A stretch of DNA of 64,000 bases, taken from contig NZ_JAVXKG010000003.1 of assembly GCF_036647415.1 (NCBI RefSeq), positions 62,001 through 126,000 on the forward strand, read 5' to 3'. The stretch is from Empedobacter sp036647415 (lineage in GTDB: Bacteria > Bacteroidota > Bacteroidia > Flavobacteriales > Weeksellaceae). Position 1 is the first letter of the stretch, and each line of letters opens with the position of its first letter. Below the pieces are notes generated by a model, which did no database searches, was not told the origin of the DNA, and saw only the letters and a list, made by a program, of their open reading frames with translations. Below, piece by piece: positions 44,406 through 52,008 of the stretch. Both the position numbers and the translations under genes were made by a program.

Positions 44406-44419
44406 TTCTCAAATCAAAT
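44406..44419. repeat. 14-bp direct repeat, right copy
   Basis: TTCTCAAATCAAAT, identical to 43924-43937. Confidence 0.6.
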
Positions 44420-44436
44420 TCAAAACAACATCGAAT

Positions 44437-44466
44437 CTGTCAAGCTGAAGTTATTTCAACTTCGCA
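44437..44466. repeat. degenerate REP-like unit, type B
   Basis: CTGTCAAGCTGAAGTTATTT followed by CAACTTCGCA has the same GTCA-x-CTGAA layout and internal GAAGTT/AACTTC dyad as the repeats at 28582-28682. Confidence 0.45.
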
Positions 44467-44494
44467 TTAAAATTTAATCAAAAATAATAGAAAA

Positions 44495-44566
44495 AACTCT
44501 CGACAAGTTCAGAGTGACAGAGTTTTTCAATAAATTATTTTGTCATTCTGAGCTTGTCGAAGAATA
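44495..44566. repeat. REP-like inverted-repeat element 3, type A
   Basis: Left arm with CGACAAGTTCAGAGTGAC (44495-44520) and right arm with GTCATTCTGAGCTTGTCG (44541-44566), 20 bases of A/T between. The two arms pair almost fully. No gene lies between elements 2 and 3. Confidence 0.85.
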
Positions 44567-44619
44567 AAGCTTAATACAATTCATCTTCTCATAAAATAAT
44601 TAATCCCTATTTTTACCAC

Positions 44620-44802
44620 ATGAAACAAAACATCATTTACAGTATTATTTTCTTTTTCGTGTTATTCGGACTGAAATATTTATTTGATAAAAGCGATGTA
44701 CAATCTATGCTGGTTTATTCGGCAATTGGGACGGTCATCTTTTTTATATACCGTGTTGTCATCAGAAAAATGTTGTACAAGCAAAAAGACCAAGAAAACT
44801 AA
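44620..44802 (+). CDS. small two-helix membrane protein
   Basis: 60 residues with two hydrophobic segments (about 5-22 and 29-48) and a basic C-terminus. A TATTTTTA box (seven of eight matches to TAnnTTTG) lies just before the start. No family recognised. Its last codons lie in the terminator hairpin shared with the convergent peroxiredoxin gene, and its stop codon overlaps that gene's stop by four bases. Confidence 0.6.
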   Translation: MKQNIIYSIIFFFVLFGLKYLFDKSDVQSMLVYSAIGTVIFFIYRVVIRKMLYKQKDQEN

Positions 44803-44818
44803 TTTTCTTGGTCTTTTT
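44783..44818. terminator. bidirectional terminator inside the ends of two genes
   Basis: A perfect 16-bp stem (core AAGACCAAGAAAA / TTTTCTTGGTCTT) with CTAA as the loop. The loop holds the stop codons of both convergent genes, and each arm encodes KDQEN on its own strand. Confidence 0.88.
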
Positions 44819-45251
44819 TTATTACTTCCATCGATTGCTCGATGTGTATTGTTGCGTTATTTGAAACGATGTGTTCTATTAACATTCCTCGTTTATTGAA
44901 TACAAAAGTTTCGCGCGGTGTGATTAATCCAAATGTTTTTTTCACACCTAATCGTTTGGTCAACTTTCCTCCTTTATCCGAAAGTAACGGGAAATTAAGT
45001 TGATGTTTGGTATAAAATTTCTCATGAGATGATGTTGATTGTCCATTAATCCCGATAATTATAGCATCTAACGCATTGAAATCTGCATTTACATCACGAA
45101 ATTCACACACTTCTTTGGTACAAGTTGGCGTAAAATCCATCGGGTAAAAGAATAGTACAAAGTATTTTTTATATAAAAATTCATCCGAATTGAACCAGTT
45201 TCCTTTATTATCTTCCAACGAAAAAGTTGGTATATGTTCACCTAAATTCAT
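44799..45251 (-). CDS. bcp: thiol peroxidase, Bcp-type peroxiredoxin
   Basis: Reduces peroxides using thioredoxin as donor. 150 residues. The active-site block FYPMDFTPTCTKEVCEFRD contains the peroxidatic Cys44 and, five residues on, Cys49 as probable resolving cysteine, the C-x4-C spacing of BCP/PrxQ enzymes. FPLLSDKGGKLTKRLGV and TFVFNKRGML follow. It overlaps the queD stop by 4 bases and is last in the birA-idi-queD-bcp operon. Confidence 0.92.
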   Translation of the reverse strand: MNLGEHIPTFSLEDNKGNWFNSDEFLYKKYFVLFFYPMDFTPTCTKEVCEFRDVNADFNALDAIIIGINGQSTSSHEKFYTKHQLNFPLLSDKGGKLTKRLGVKKTFGLITPRETFVFNKRGMLIEHIVSNNATIHIEQSMEVIKKDQEN

Positions 45252-45658
45252 TTTCCGTCGTATTCTACAAAGTTGCGTGGTGTTTCGTATAGTGTAACTT
45301 TCAATTCTAAATCTGAAGCTAATTTTGCTCTAATTTTATTCCAAATCAAAATCACAATATTTTCTGCTGTCGGGTTTGTATTTTTAAATTCTTCTATATC
45401 AATATTCAAGTTTTTATGATCCAAATAATCTTCCACTTCAACCTCTATAATTTTTCGTAATTCGTCCAAATTCATCACAAAACCAGTTTCGGGATCAACT
45501 TCTCCTTTTACCGCAACTATAATTTCGTAATTATGACCATGAAAATTTGGAAATGAACATTTTCCGAAAATTTCTAGATTTTTTTCATCACTCCAATTCT
45601 GATTAAACAATCGATGAGCAGCATTAAAATGAGCTTTTCTGTTTACAGTTACTTTCAT
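45248..45658 (-). CDS. queD: 6-carboxytetrahydropterin synthase / PTPS family enzyme
   Basis: 136 residues. Zinc ligands are His15 (HFNAAHRL), His40 and His42 (FHGHNYEI); Cys34 (GKCSFPNFHGH) is the candidate catalytic cysteine; DLDELRKII and LDHKNLN complete the fold. In most bacteria this family makes the queuosine precursor 6-carboxytetrahydropterin. No other queuosine gene is adjacent, so a 6-pyruvoyl-tetrahydropterin synthase role cannot be excluded. It lies 12 bases after idi and overlaps bcp. Confidence 0.9.
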   Translation of the reverse strand: MKVTVNRKAHFNAAHRLFNQNWSDEKNLEIFGKCSFPNFHGHNYEIIVAVKGEVDPETGFVMNLDELRKIIEVEVEDYLDHKNLNIDIEEFKNTNPTAENIVILIWNKIRAKLASDLELKVTLYETPRNFVEYDGK

Positions 45659-45670
45659 CTGTTTATATTT

Positions 45671-46186
45671 TTAGGCTTCTATATACGAAACGTAATTTTC
45701 AAAAATTATTTTGAACCAAGCGGTATAATTTTGTGGATTTTTTTCGATATCTTTCTTCAAATCCATCAAATCAACCCAACGATACGCCATTACTTCATCT
45801 GGATTTAGTTGTGGTTCTTCATCAAAAGTTCCGATAAAAACATGATCCAATTCGTGTTCTGTCAAATTATTATCCAAATGTGCTTTATAAATAAAACTAA
45901 ATTTGAATTCTAAATCGCAATCAAATCCCATTTCTTCTTGCAAACGTCTGTGCGCCGCTTGTTCGTAAGTTTCGTTATCGCGCGGATGACTGCAACATGT
46001 ATTTGTCCATAAAGTTGGCGAATGATATTTACTTGCAGCACGTTGCTGAATCATCAATTCGCCATTAGAATTGAACACAAAAACTGAAAATGCGCGATGT
46101 AACAAACCTGCGACATGCGCTTGTTGTTTTTCCATCAATCCTAATTTTTGATCATCTTGATCAACTAAAACCACGAATTCTTTCAT
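45671..46186 (-). CDS. idi: isopentenyl-diphosphate delta-isomerase, type 1
   Basis: Interconverts isopentenyl and dimethylallyl diphosphate for isoprenoid synthesis. 171 residues with a Nudix-like fold: LLHRAFSVFVFNSNGELMIQ, the catalytic Cys block LWTNTCCSHPRDNE (about 59-72), EEMGFDC, and the acid block ELDHVFIG with YRWVDL later. Second in an operon starting with birA, 27 bases downstream of it. Confidence 0.96.
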   Translation of the reverse strand: MKEFVVLVDQDDQKLGLMEKQQAHVAGLLHRAFSVFVFNSNGELMIQQRAASKYHSPTLWTNTCCSHPRDNETYEQAAHRRLQEEMGFDCDLEFKFSFIYKAHLDNNLTEHELDHVFIGTFDEEPQLNPDEVMAYRWVDLMDLKKDIEKNPQNYTAWFKIIFENYVSYIEA

Positions 46187-46213
46187 CTAACAAAAATAAC
46201 CTTTTATGTGTGA

Positions 46214-46927
46214 TTAAAAAAGAAGTTCTATCTCTTTGTGTTTAAATTCTCTTAACTGATTATCTATTTCGATAACCAAATTCCCAGCTTCATTTACATC
46301 TCTAATTATACCGTCTACTTCTACTCCATCTAATTTGAATTGTGAGATTTCATCTTTTCTAAAAAGATTATTTAAATAAGTTTTATGAATCAAATTGAAT
46401 TTCTTTTGTTCTAAAATGTGGTATTCTTTTTGGAAATTCGTCATCAAATCTGTCAAAATTACTTCGATGTCATATTGTGTGTCAGTAATATTTTTTAATG
46501 AAGAGGCTTTTGGTAAATGATTAAAATCAGTTTGATTGATGTTAATTCCTATTCCAATAATTGAATGCATAATATGATTAGAACGGTGATTTTCGATTAA
46601 AATACCACAAACCTTTTTATCGTTCAAAATAATATCATTTGGCCATTTTACATTACTTTTTGGGTGAAATTGTTTTAAAAACAGGCAAATTGTGTTCGAA
46701 ATCCATTCGTTGAAATAAATTAATTCTTGAAAACTATAATCTGTTTTTAACAAAAAACTAAAGGTTAAATTTTCTCCATCTACAACTTTCCACTCATTTC
46801 CAGCGTAACCTTTTCCTTTGGTTTGATTTTTAGCATGTATGACAGTCCAACTATTGGCATCTTTTTTGGATAATTCCATTAGAAATTCGTTGGTATTAGG
46901 CAAAGAGTCAAAACTTATCAAGTTCAT
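46214..46927 (-). CDS. birA: biotin--[acetyl-CoA-carboxylase] ligase
   Basis: Attaches biotin to the carboxyl carrier protein of acetyl-CoA carboxylase via biotinyl-AMP. 237 residues, lacking the N-terminal helix-turn-helix of E. coli BirA, so it is the non-regulatory form. DSLPNTNEFLMEL and NQTKGKGYAGNEW (the biotinoyl-AMP loop, here GKGYAG) are followed by VKWPNDIILNDKKVCGILIE and GIGININQTDF. First gene of the operon and divergent from rsfS. Confidence 0.95.
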   Translation of the reverse strand: MNLISFDSLPNTNEFLMELSKKDANSWTVIHAKNQTKGKGYAGNEWKVVDGENLTFSFLLKTDYSFQELIYFNEWISNTICLFLKQFHPKSNVKWPNDIILNDKKVCGILIENHRSNHIMHSIIGIGININQTDFNHLPKASSLKNITDTQYDIEVILTDLMTNFQKEYHILEQKKFNLIHKTYLNNLFRKDEISQFKLDGVEVDGIIRDVNEAGNLVIEIDNQLREFKHKEIELLF

Positions 46928-46994
46928 TTTTATAATTAATTTTATCTAGTGGTTAAAGTTATTTTAAAAAGTTCATAGTTTGGTAAGGATTCAC

Positions 46995-47002
46995 TAAATT
47001 TG
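46995..47002 (+). promoter_or_regulatory. rsfS-ftsH -7 promoter element
   Basis: TAAATTTG, an exact TAnnTTTG match, ends 18 bases before the rsfS ATG. Confidence 0.5.
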
Positions 47003-47020
47003 CCAATTACAAAATAAAAG

Positions 47021-47389
47021 ATGGTAGATACACAATATACAAAAGACTTGCTAGATAGCATTGTTGATGGAATAACAAACGTTAAAGGAGAAGAAATTAC
47101 AATTTTAGATTTAAGAGAAATTGAAAATGCTTTTTGTGAATACTTTGTAGTTTGTACAGGAAATTCGAACACACAAGTAAGTTCTTTAGCTGGTTCTATA
47201 GAAAGAACCGTAAAAACTGAAATGGGAGAAAGACCTTTCCATATAGAAGGAAAACAAAATAATCAATGGATTTTAATGGACTACACACATGTAATTGTTC
47301 ATATTTTTCAAAAAGATCAAAGAGAATATTACGATATCGAAAGTTTATGGGGTGACGCTATAGAAACTCGTATCGAAATGGAATATTAA
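47021..47389 (+). CDS. rsfS: ribosomal silencing factor RsfS
   Basis: Binds uL14 and blocks subunit joining when nutrients are scarce. 122 residues, with the family pattern ITILDLREIENAFCEYFVVCTGNSNTQVSSLA read in two blocks, then RPFHIEGKQNNQWILMDYTHVIVHIF and the acidic end YDIESLWGDA. It is 24 bases upstream of ftsH on the same strand, an arrangement common in Flavobacteriia. Confidence 0.95.
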   Translation: MVDTQYTKDLLDSIVDGITNVKGEEITILDLREIENAFCEYFVVCTGNSNTQVSSLAGSIERTVKTEMGERPFHIEGKQNNQWILMDYTHVIVHIFQKDQREYYDIESLWGDAIETRIEMEY

Positions 47390-47413
47390 TCGTAAAACTG
47401 AAACCAAAATAAA

Positions 47414-49426
47414 TTGAAAAAAAATAATTTTAAACCATCGGGGTTTAATCCTACGTGGATTTATGCCATTATTGGGTTATTGCTGATTGCCTTTTTATTA
47501 TTTTCTGATAATATTGGCGGAATGGGTGGTCCAACCAAAAATATAGACCGTACGACTTTCCTTAGCTATGTACAAAAAGGCTACGTAAAAGAAGCTGATT
47601 TAGAAAAGGAAACTGGTAGAGTAAATATTTTTTTGACAGACGAAGCTCTAAATAAAGAAGAGTTTAAAAAATTCAAGAAAACTGACAACGGTTTATCTAG
47701 TTTTGGAGGTCCTTCAGCAAACTTTACATTTAATGTAGCTGATGCAGGAAATTTTGAAAAAGATTTTTATGCTAATGTTGAAAAAAGCCCAAATAAAACA
47801 GCAAAACTAAATACGGTTGTCTCAAGCGGATTTAGTAGCTTATTCACTAATCTTTTTATAACTTTAATTTTCTTTGGCTTAATCTATTTCTTTTTATTTA
47901 GAAAAATGGGCGCTGGAGGATCTGCAGGTGGAAGCGGAGGAATTTTCTCAGTAGGAAAATCTAAAGCTAAATTATTTGAAGGAGATGATCACATCAAAAC
48001 AACATTCAAAGATGTTGCTGGTTTAGAAGGAGCAAAAGAAGAAATCGAAGAAATTGTAGAATTCTTAAAAAACCCTGATAAATTCACAAAATTGGGTGGT
48101 AAAATTCCAAAAGGAGCATTATTAGTAGGACCTCCGGGTACTGGTAAAACTTTATTAGCAAAAGCAGTTGCTGGTGAAGCTAAAGTTCCATTTTTCTCTT
48201 TATCAGGTTCAGATTTTGTTGAAATGTTTGTAGGTGTTGGTGCATCTCGTGTTCGTGACTTATTCAAAAATGCTAAAGAAAAATCACCATCAATTATTTT
48301 TATTGATGAGATTGATGCAATTGGTAGAGCACGTGGAAAATCTAATTTTACAGGATCTAACGACGAACGCGAAAATACATTGAACCAATTATTAACAGAA
48401 ATGGATGGTTTTGGTACAGAATCTAACGTTATTGTAATTGGAGCAACAAACCGTTCGGACGTTTTAGATAAAGCATTATTACGTCCAGGTCGTTTTGACC
48501 GTATCATCAATGTTGATTTACCTGAATTAAACGAACGTAAAGAAATTTTTCAAGTTCATTTACGTCCTTTAAAATTAGGAGAAGATGTTGAAGTAGAATT
48601 TTTAGCAAAACAAACGCCAGGTTTTTCTGGTGCAGATATATCTAATGTTTGTAACGAAGCAGCTTTAGTTGCTGCGCGTAAAAACAAAGAAGTTGTAGAA
48701 AAACAAGATTTCTTAGATGCTGTCGACCGTATTATTGGTGGATTAGAGAAAAGAAGTAAAGTTATCAAACCTTCAGAAAAAAGACGTATCGCTTATCACG
48801 AAGCAGGTCATGCAACTATTGGTTGGTTAACAGAGCACGCAGCTCCACTAATCAAAGTAACAATAGTTCCACGTGGACGTTCTTTAGGTGCAGCTTGGTA
48901 TTTACCAGAAGAAAGACAAATTACAACGACAGAACAAATGTTAGACGAAATGTGTATGACAATGGGTGGTCGTGCTGCAGAGCAAGTTGTATTAGGTAAT
49001 ATTTCTACTGGTGCATTAAGCGATTTAGAAAAAGTGACGAAACAAGCTTCTGCAATGATTAGTATCTATGGTCTGAACAAAGAAATTGGTAACGTATCTT
49101 ACTATGATTCTTCTGGACAAAATGAATACGGCTTTAGTAAACCATATTCAGAAAAAACAGCTCAAATCATAGATCAAGAAGTTAAAGCAATGATTGAAGC
49201 GCAATACGAAAGAGCAAAACAAATTTTAGTAGAAAATCGTGATAAACTAGATATTTTAGCTGATAAATTAATAGAAAAAGAAGTTATTTTTAGAGAAGAC
49301 TTAGAAGAAATTTTCGGAAAAAGAGAATTTGTAAACGAGTTAGATAAAGTTGAACAACAAGAGGAAGATGCAATTAATGCAAATCCAGAACAAGTTATTC
49401 AACCAGAATCTGGAAATGATATTTAA
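47414..49426 (+). CDS. ftsH: ATP-dependent zinc metalloprotease FtsH
   Basis: Membrane-anchored AAA+ protease for quality control of membrane and short-lived proteins. 670 residues: membrane helices at about 15-31 and 138-158, Walker A GPPGTGKT at 239-246, Walker B IIFIDEIDAIG, SRH with RPGRFDR, and the zinc site HEAGH with first His at 462. The in-frame TGA at 47399 leaves only a TTG at 47414 as start before the first helix. Second gene after rsfS and followed by a strong terminator. Confidence 0.98.
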   Translation: MKKNNFKPSGFNPTWIYAIIGLLLIAFLLFSDNIGGMGGPTKNIDRTTFLSYVQKGYVKEADLEKETGRVNIFLTDEALNKEEFKKFKKTDNGLSSFGGPSANFTFNVADAGNFEKDFYANVEKSPNKTAKLNTVVSSGFSSLFTNLFITLIFFGLIYFFLFRKMGAGGSAGGSGGIFSVGKSKAKLFEGDDHIKTTFKDVAGLEGAKEEIEEIVEFLKNPDKFTKLGGKIPKGALLVGPPGTGKTLLAKAVAGEAKVPFFSLSGSDFVEMFVGVGASRVRDLFKNAKEKSPSIIFIDEIDAIGRARGKSNFTGSNDERENTLNQLLTEMDGFGTESNVIVIGATNRSDVLDKALLRPGRFDRIINVDLPELNERKEIFQVHLRPLKLGEDVEVEFLAKQTPGFSGADISNVCNEAALVAARKNKEVVEKQDFLDAVDRIIGGLEKRSKVIKPSEKRRIAYHEAGHATIGWLTEHAAPLIKVTIVPRGRSLGAAWYLPEERQITTTEQMLDEMCMTMGGRAAEQVVLGNISTGALSDLEKVTKQASAMISIYGLNKEIGNVSYYDSSGQNEYGFSKPYSEKTAQIIDQEVKAMIEAQYERAKQILVENRDKLDILADKLIEKEVIFREDLEEIFGKREFVNELDKVEQQEEDAINANPEQVIQPESGNDI

Positions 49427-49445
49427 AAAATAATCAATACTGTTA

Positions 49446-49474
49446 AAAAAATCGTCTTATTTAGACGATTTTTT
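49446..49474 (+). terminator. hairpin terminator of rsfS-ftsH
   Basis: A 12-bp stem (AAAAAATCGTCT-type arm with AGACGATTTTTT) and a 5-base loop, followed by more T. Confidence 0.87.
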
Positions 49475-49553
49475 TTTTGCTTATTATTATATTGACAATT
49501 TTCATTATCTTTAAAATTAAATTATGTAATTTCGCATTAAATCATGAGTATTC

Positions 49554-50159
49554 ATGTGGAAAGCAATTAAAAACCTACTAAAAAAAGCAAATCAACAATC
49601 TGAGAATAAATCGGAGGAAAATCATATTGATTTATTTCACCCGAATTATACTGAGAGTAATGCTTCTATGGACGAAATTTTCGCGACCAATTTTAATGCT
49701 GGTGGTGGACATTTTCTATTTTGCGATAATAATGACGAGGCTTTTCAGAATTTAAAAGAAATTGTAAAATACGAAAACGTAACTGAGTTGATTTGTTTAG
49801 ACAAACAATTGCAGCAAATCTTAACAACTATAGATGTGCCTTTTGTAGAAAAACTAAACGATTCTCGCTACACATTAAGTTTTCTTAATTGCGAATTCTT
49901 AATTGCTTTTGATGGTAGTATTATGCTTTCGGCTCATCAAACTTGTGGAAGAAATATAGACGATTTTCCGACAAATTTTATTATCTATGCACGCCCTTCG
50001 CAACTTGTTGAAAATGTTGGCGCGGCTTTACAAAAATTACGAACACTAAAAAAAGACAATCTTCCATCTAAAATTACTTCGATTCGAGGAAAAAATATGC
50101 ACAAATTTCCAAATGTACAGAATGCGAAGAATATTTATTTGTTATTGGTTGAAGAATAA
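49554..50159 (+). CDS. LUD domain protein (LutC/YkgG-like)
   Basis: 201 residues matching the LUD (lactate utilization) domain: the N-terminal ASMDEIFATNFNAGGGHFLFC, the middle FLIAFDGSIMLSAHQTCGR and the late FIIYARPSQLVENVGAAL. LutC takes part in iron-sulfur-dependent lactate oxidation with LutA and LutB, but neither is here. Bacteroidota commonly carry this stand-alone form beside cdsA and psd, so a lactate role is doubtful. It starts the LUD-cdsA-psd operon, ending 2 bases before cdsA. Confidence 0.85.
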   Translation: MWKAIKNLLKKANQQSENKSEENHIDLFHPNYTESNASMDEIFATNFNAGGGHFLFCDNNDEAFQNLKEIVKYENVTELICLDKQLQQILTTIDVPFVEKLNDSRYTLSFLNCEFLIAFDGSIMLSAHQTCGRNIDDFPTNFIIYARPSQLVENVGAALQKLRTLKKDNLPSKITSIRGKNMHKFPNVQNAKNIYLLLVEE

Positions 50160-50161
50160 CC

Positions 50162-51010
50162 ATGAAAAATTTAGCAATTAGAGCTTTCTCTGGACTTATC
50201 TACGCGATTATTATATTTCTAGGCACAACAATCCATCCAAAAGGATTAATTACTTTGATGATCGTTTTTGGACTTTTTTGTTTGTACGAATTTTTTAAAA
50301 TCACAAAACTTACTTCTAAAATTTATCAATTAGGAGCTTTATTAGCTGCCTTAATTGTATATGGTTATTATGGAAAAGAATTTTTAGAAGCCTTCGAAAC
50401 TTCTAATCATTATTATTTTCACTTAAAAAGTCTTTACTTTATTATACCTGTTTTATTTGTTTTTAGTATTTATATCATATTTAAATCTACAAATGAATTA
50501 TTAAACGATTTTGGAAAAGCAACTTTAGGCTTAACCTACATTATTGCTCCATTCGCTTTAGCACTAACTTTACCTAGTTTTGATTACAACTTAGGAGAAA
50601 AGGTAATGCACTACGAAGTATTCTTTGTTTTTTTATTACTTTGGTGTAGCGATACATTTGCCTATTTAACAGGAAACTTAATTGGAAAACATAAATTGGC
50701 ACCAAAAATTTCTGGTGCAAAAACATGGGAAGGCTTTTTTGGAGGAATTGTTTTTACAATTTTAACAGGATTTTTGATTCAAAAATATTTTGGAGAAAAC
50801 TTACACGGTAATTGGATGATTATCGGGTTAATTGTAGCTGCTTTAGGTCCAATTGGTGATTTGACAGAATCTAAATTAAAACGTTTTTTCGATGTAAAAG
50901 ATAGTAGTAATTTAATTCCAGGTCACGGAGGTTTTTTAGATCGGCTAGATAGTTTTATATTTGTCGTTCCATTTATCTATTTATATTATTTACTAGTATA
51001 TACTTTATGA
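50162..51010 (+). CDS. cdsA: phosphatidate cytidylyltransferase
   Basis: Makes CDP-diacylglycerol, the branch-point precursor of phospholipids, in the cytoplasmic membrane. 282 residues, about seven hydrophobic segments. The C-terminal CdsA signature is present in pieces: ESKLKRFFDVKDSSNLIPGHGG and then FLDRLDSF; WCSDTFAYLTGNLIGKHKLAP and SGAKTWEGFFGG precede it. Start overlaps nothing but sits 2 bases after the LUD gene, and its stop overlaps the psd start by 4 bases. Confidence 0.96.
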   Translation: MKNLAIRAFSGLIYAIIIFLGTTIHPKGLITLMIVFGLFCLYEFFKITKLTSKIYQLGALLAALIVYGYYGKEFLEAFETSNHYYFHLKSLYFIIPVLFVFSIYIIFKSTNELLNDFGKATLGLTYIIAPFALALTLPSFDYNLGEKVMHYEVFFVFLLLWCSDTFAYLTGNLIGKHKLAPKISGAKTWEGFFGGIVFTILTGFLIQKYFGENLHGNWMIIGLIVAALGPIGDLTESKLKRFFDVKDSSNLIPGHGGFLDRLDSFIFVVPFIYLYYLLVYTL

Positions 51011-51657
51011 AGCTTCACAGAGAAGGAACAGCTATTTTAATTGGTTGCCTAATTTTATTTGCAATCTTAACGGGAGTATTAAATTACTTTTTCCCAGTTT
51101 ATGGATTATTCTTTGCATTACCATTATGGATCTTATATGGATTTATTGTTTGGTTTTTCCGTAATCCAATTCGAGAATCTGATTCATCAGAAAATTGTGT
51201 CATTGCACCAGTTGATGGAAAAGTAGTGGTATTAGAGGAAGTTTATGAAAGCGAATTTTTGAATCAAAAATGTATTCAACTTTCTATTTTCATGACACCA
51301 CTTAATGTACATGTCACTCGTTATCCTGTAAATGGAAAAGTTATTTATTCTAAATATCATCCAGGTAAATTTTTGGTTGCATTTCATCCAAAATCATCAG
51401 AATTGAATGAAAGAACAACTGTAGTTGTAGAAAATGCAGATCATACAAAAATATTATTTAGACAAATTGCAGGTGCTGTTGCACGTAGAATTGTTTGTTA
51501 TAGTAAAGAGAATGATGATGCTGTTGCTGGAAAAGAGTACGGTTTCATCAAATTTGGTTCTCGTGTAGATATCTTTTTACCATTAGGAACTGAGATAAAT
51601 GTAAAAGTTGGAGATAAAACAAAAGGTGGAATTCAGAAAATTGCACTATTGAAATAA
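51007..51657 (+). CDS. psd: phosphatidylserine decarboxylase, short form
   Basis: Makes phosphatidylethanolamine from phosphatidylserine. 216 residues, the short PSD type found in Bacteroidota. A membrane hairpin at about 8-50 is followed by VIAPVDGKVVVLEEV, FMTPLNVHVTRYPVNGKV with the catalytic His, and the self-cleavage motif FGSRVDIFLP, where Ser should become the pyruvoyl group. Its start codon overlaps the cdsA stop (ATGA), fitting a phospholipid operon. Confidence 0.94.
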   Translation: MKLHREGTAILIGCLILFAILTGVLNYFFPVYGLFFALPLWILYGFIVWFFRNPIRESDSSENCVIAPVDGKVVVLEEVYESEFLNQKCIQLSIFMTPLNVHVTRYPVNGKVIYSKYHPGKFLVAFHPKSSELNERTTVVVENADHTKILFRQIAGAVARRIVCYSKENDDAVAGKEYGFIKFGSRVDIFLPLGTEINVKVGDKTKGGIQKIALLK

Positions 51658-51685
51658 ATCAGTTAATTAACTCAATGTTTTTAAC

Positions 51686-51693
51686 TAATTTTG
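51686..51693 (+). promoter_or_regulatory. -7 element for the small lipoprotein gene
   Basis: TAATTTTG, an exact TAnnTTTG match, 50 bases upstream of the ATG at 51744. Confidence 0.45.
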
Positions 51694-51743
51694 TCAAAAC
51701 AATTATCAAACATAATATATCCTTACAATAAATTTTGTACGAC

Positions 51744-52007
51744 ATGAAAAAATTAACTCTTATAATAGCTTTAGCTGCATTTGCAACTTCTTGTAATTCT
51801 AAGCCAGGTGTTAATCACGGTGTAGTTAAATTAGAACACGAAACTGCTACTGCTGAAGAAATGCACCATAAAACTCATGCTGCTGAAGAAGCACATGAAG
51901 GACATTCAAAAGAAGCTAAACACGAAGAAAAAGCAGAAGCTAAAGATTCTACAAAAACTGTAGAAACACATGTTGCAGAAAAAAAAGATAGCGTAGCTAA
52001 AAAATAA
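51744..52007 (+). CDS. small His/Glu/Lys-rich lipoprotein
   Basis: 87 residues from the ATG at 51744; a TTG three codons upstream is less likely. The signal ends in a lipobox (AAFATSC), so it is a lipid-anchored envelope protein. The rest is highly charged and helical, with scattered His residues (HHKTHAAEEAHEGHSKEAKH), and could bind metal or simply form a coiled linker. No family recognised. It ends one base before the convergent glycosyltransferase gene, with no hairpin between. Confidence 0.7.
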   Translation: MKKLTLIIALAAFATSCNSKPGVNHGVVKLEHETATAEEMHHKTHAAEEAHEGHSKEAKHEEKAEAKDSTKTVETHVAEKKDSVAKK

Positions 52008-52008
52008 T

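Noticed and set aside
43946..44566. CRISPR array
   Set aside because: The repeats are long inverted pairs with irregular spacing and a gene between them, not short direct repeats with uniform unique spacers, and no cas gene is present.
49554..50159. lutC of a lactate-oxidation operon
   Set aside because: Only a stand-alone LUD domain gene beside lipid genes is seen, without lutA or lutB.
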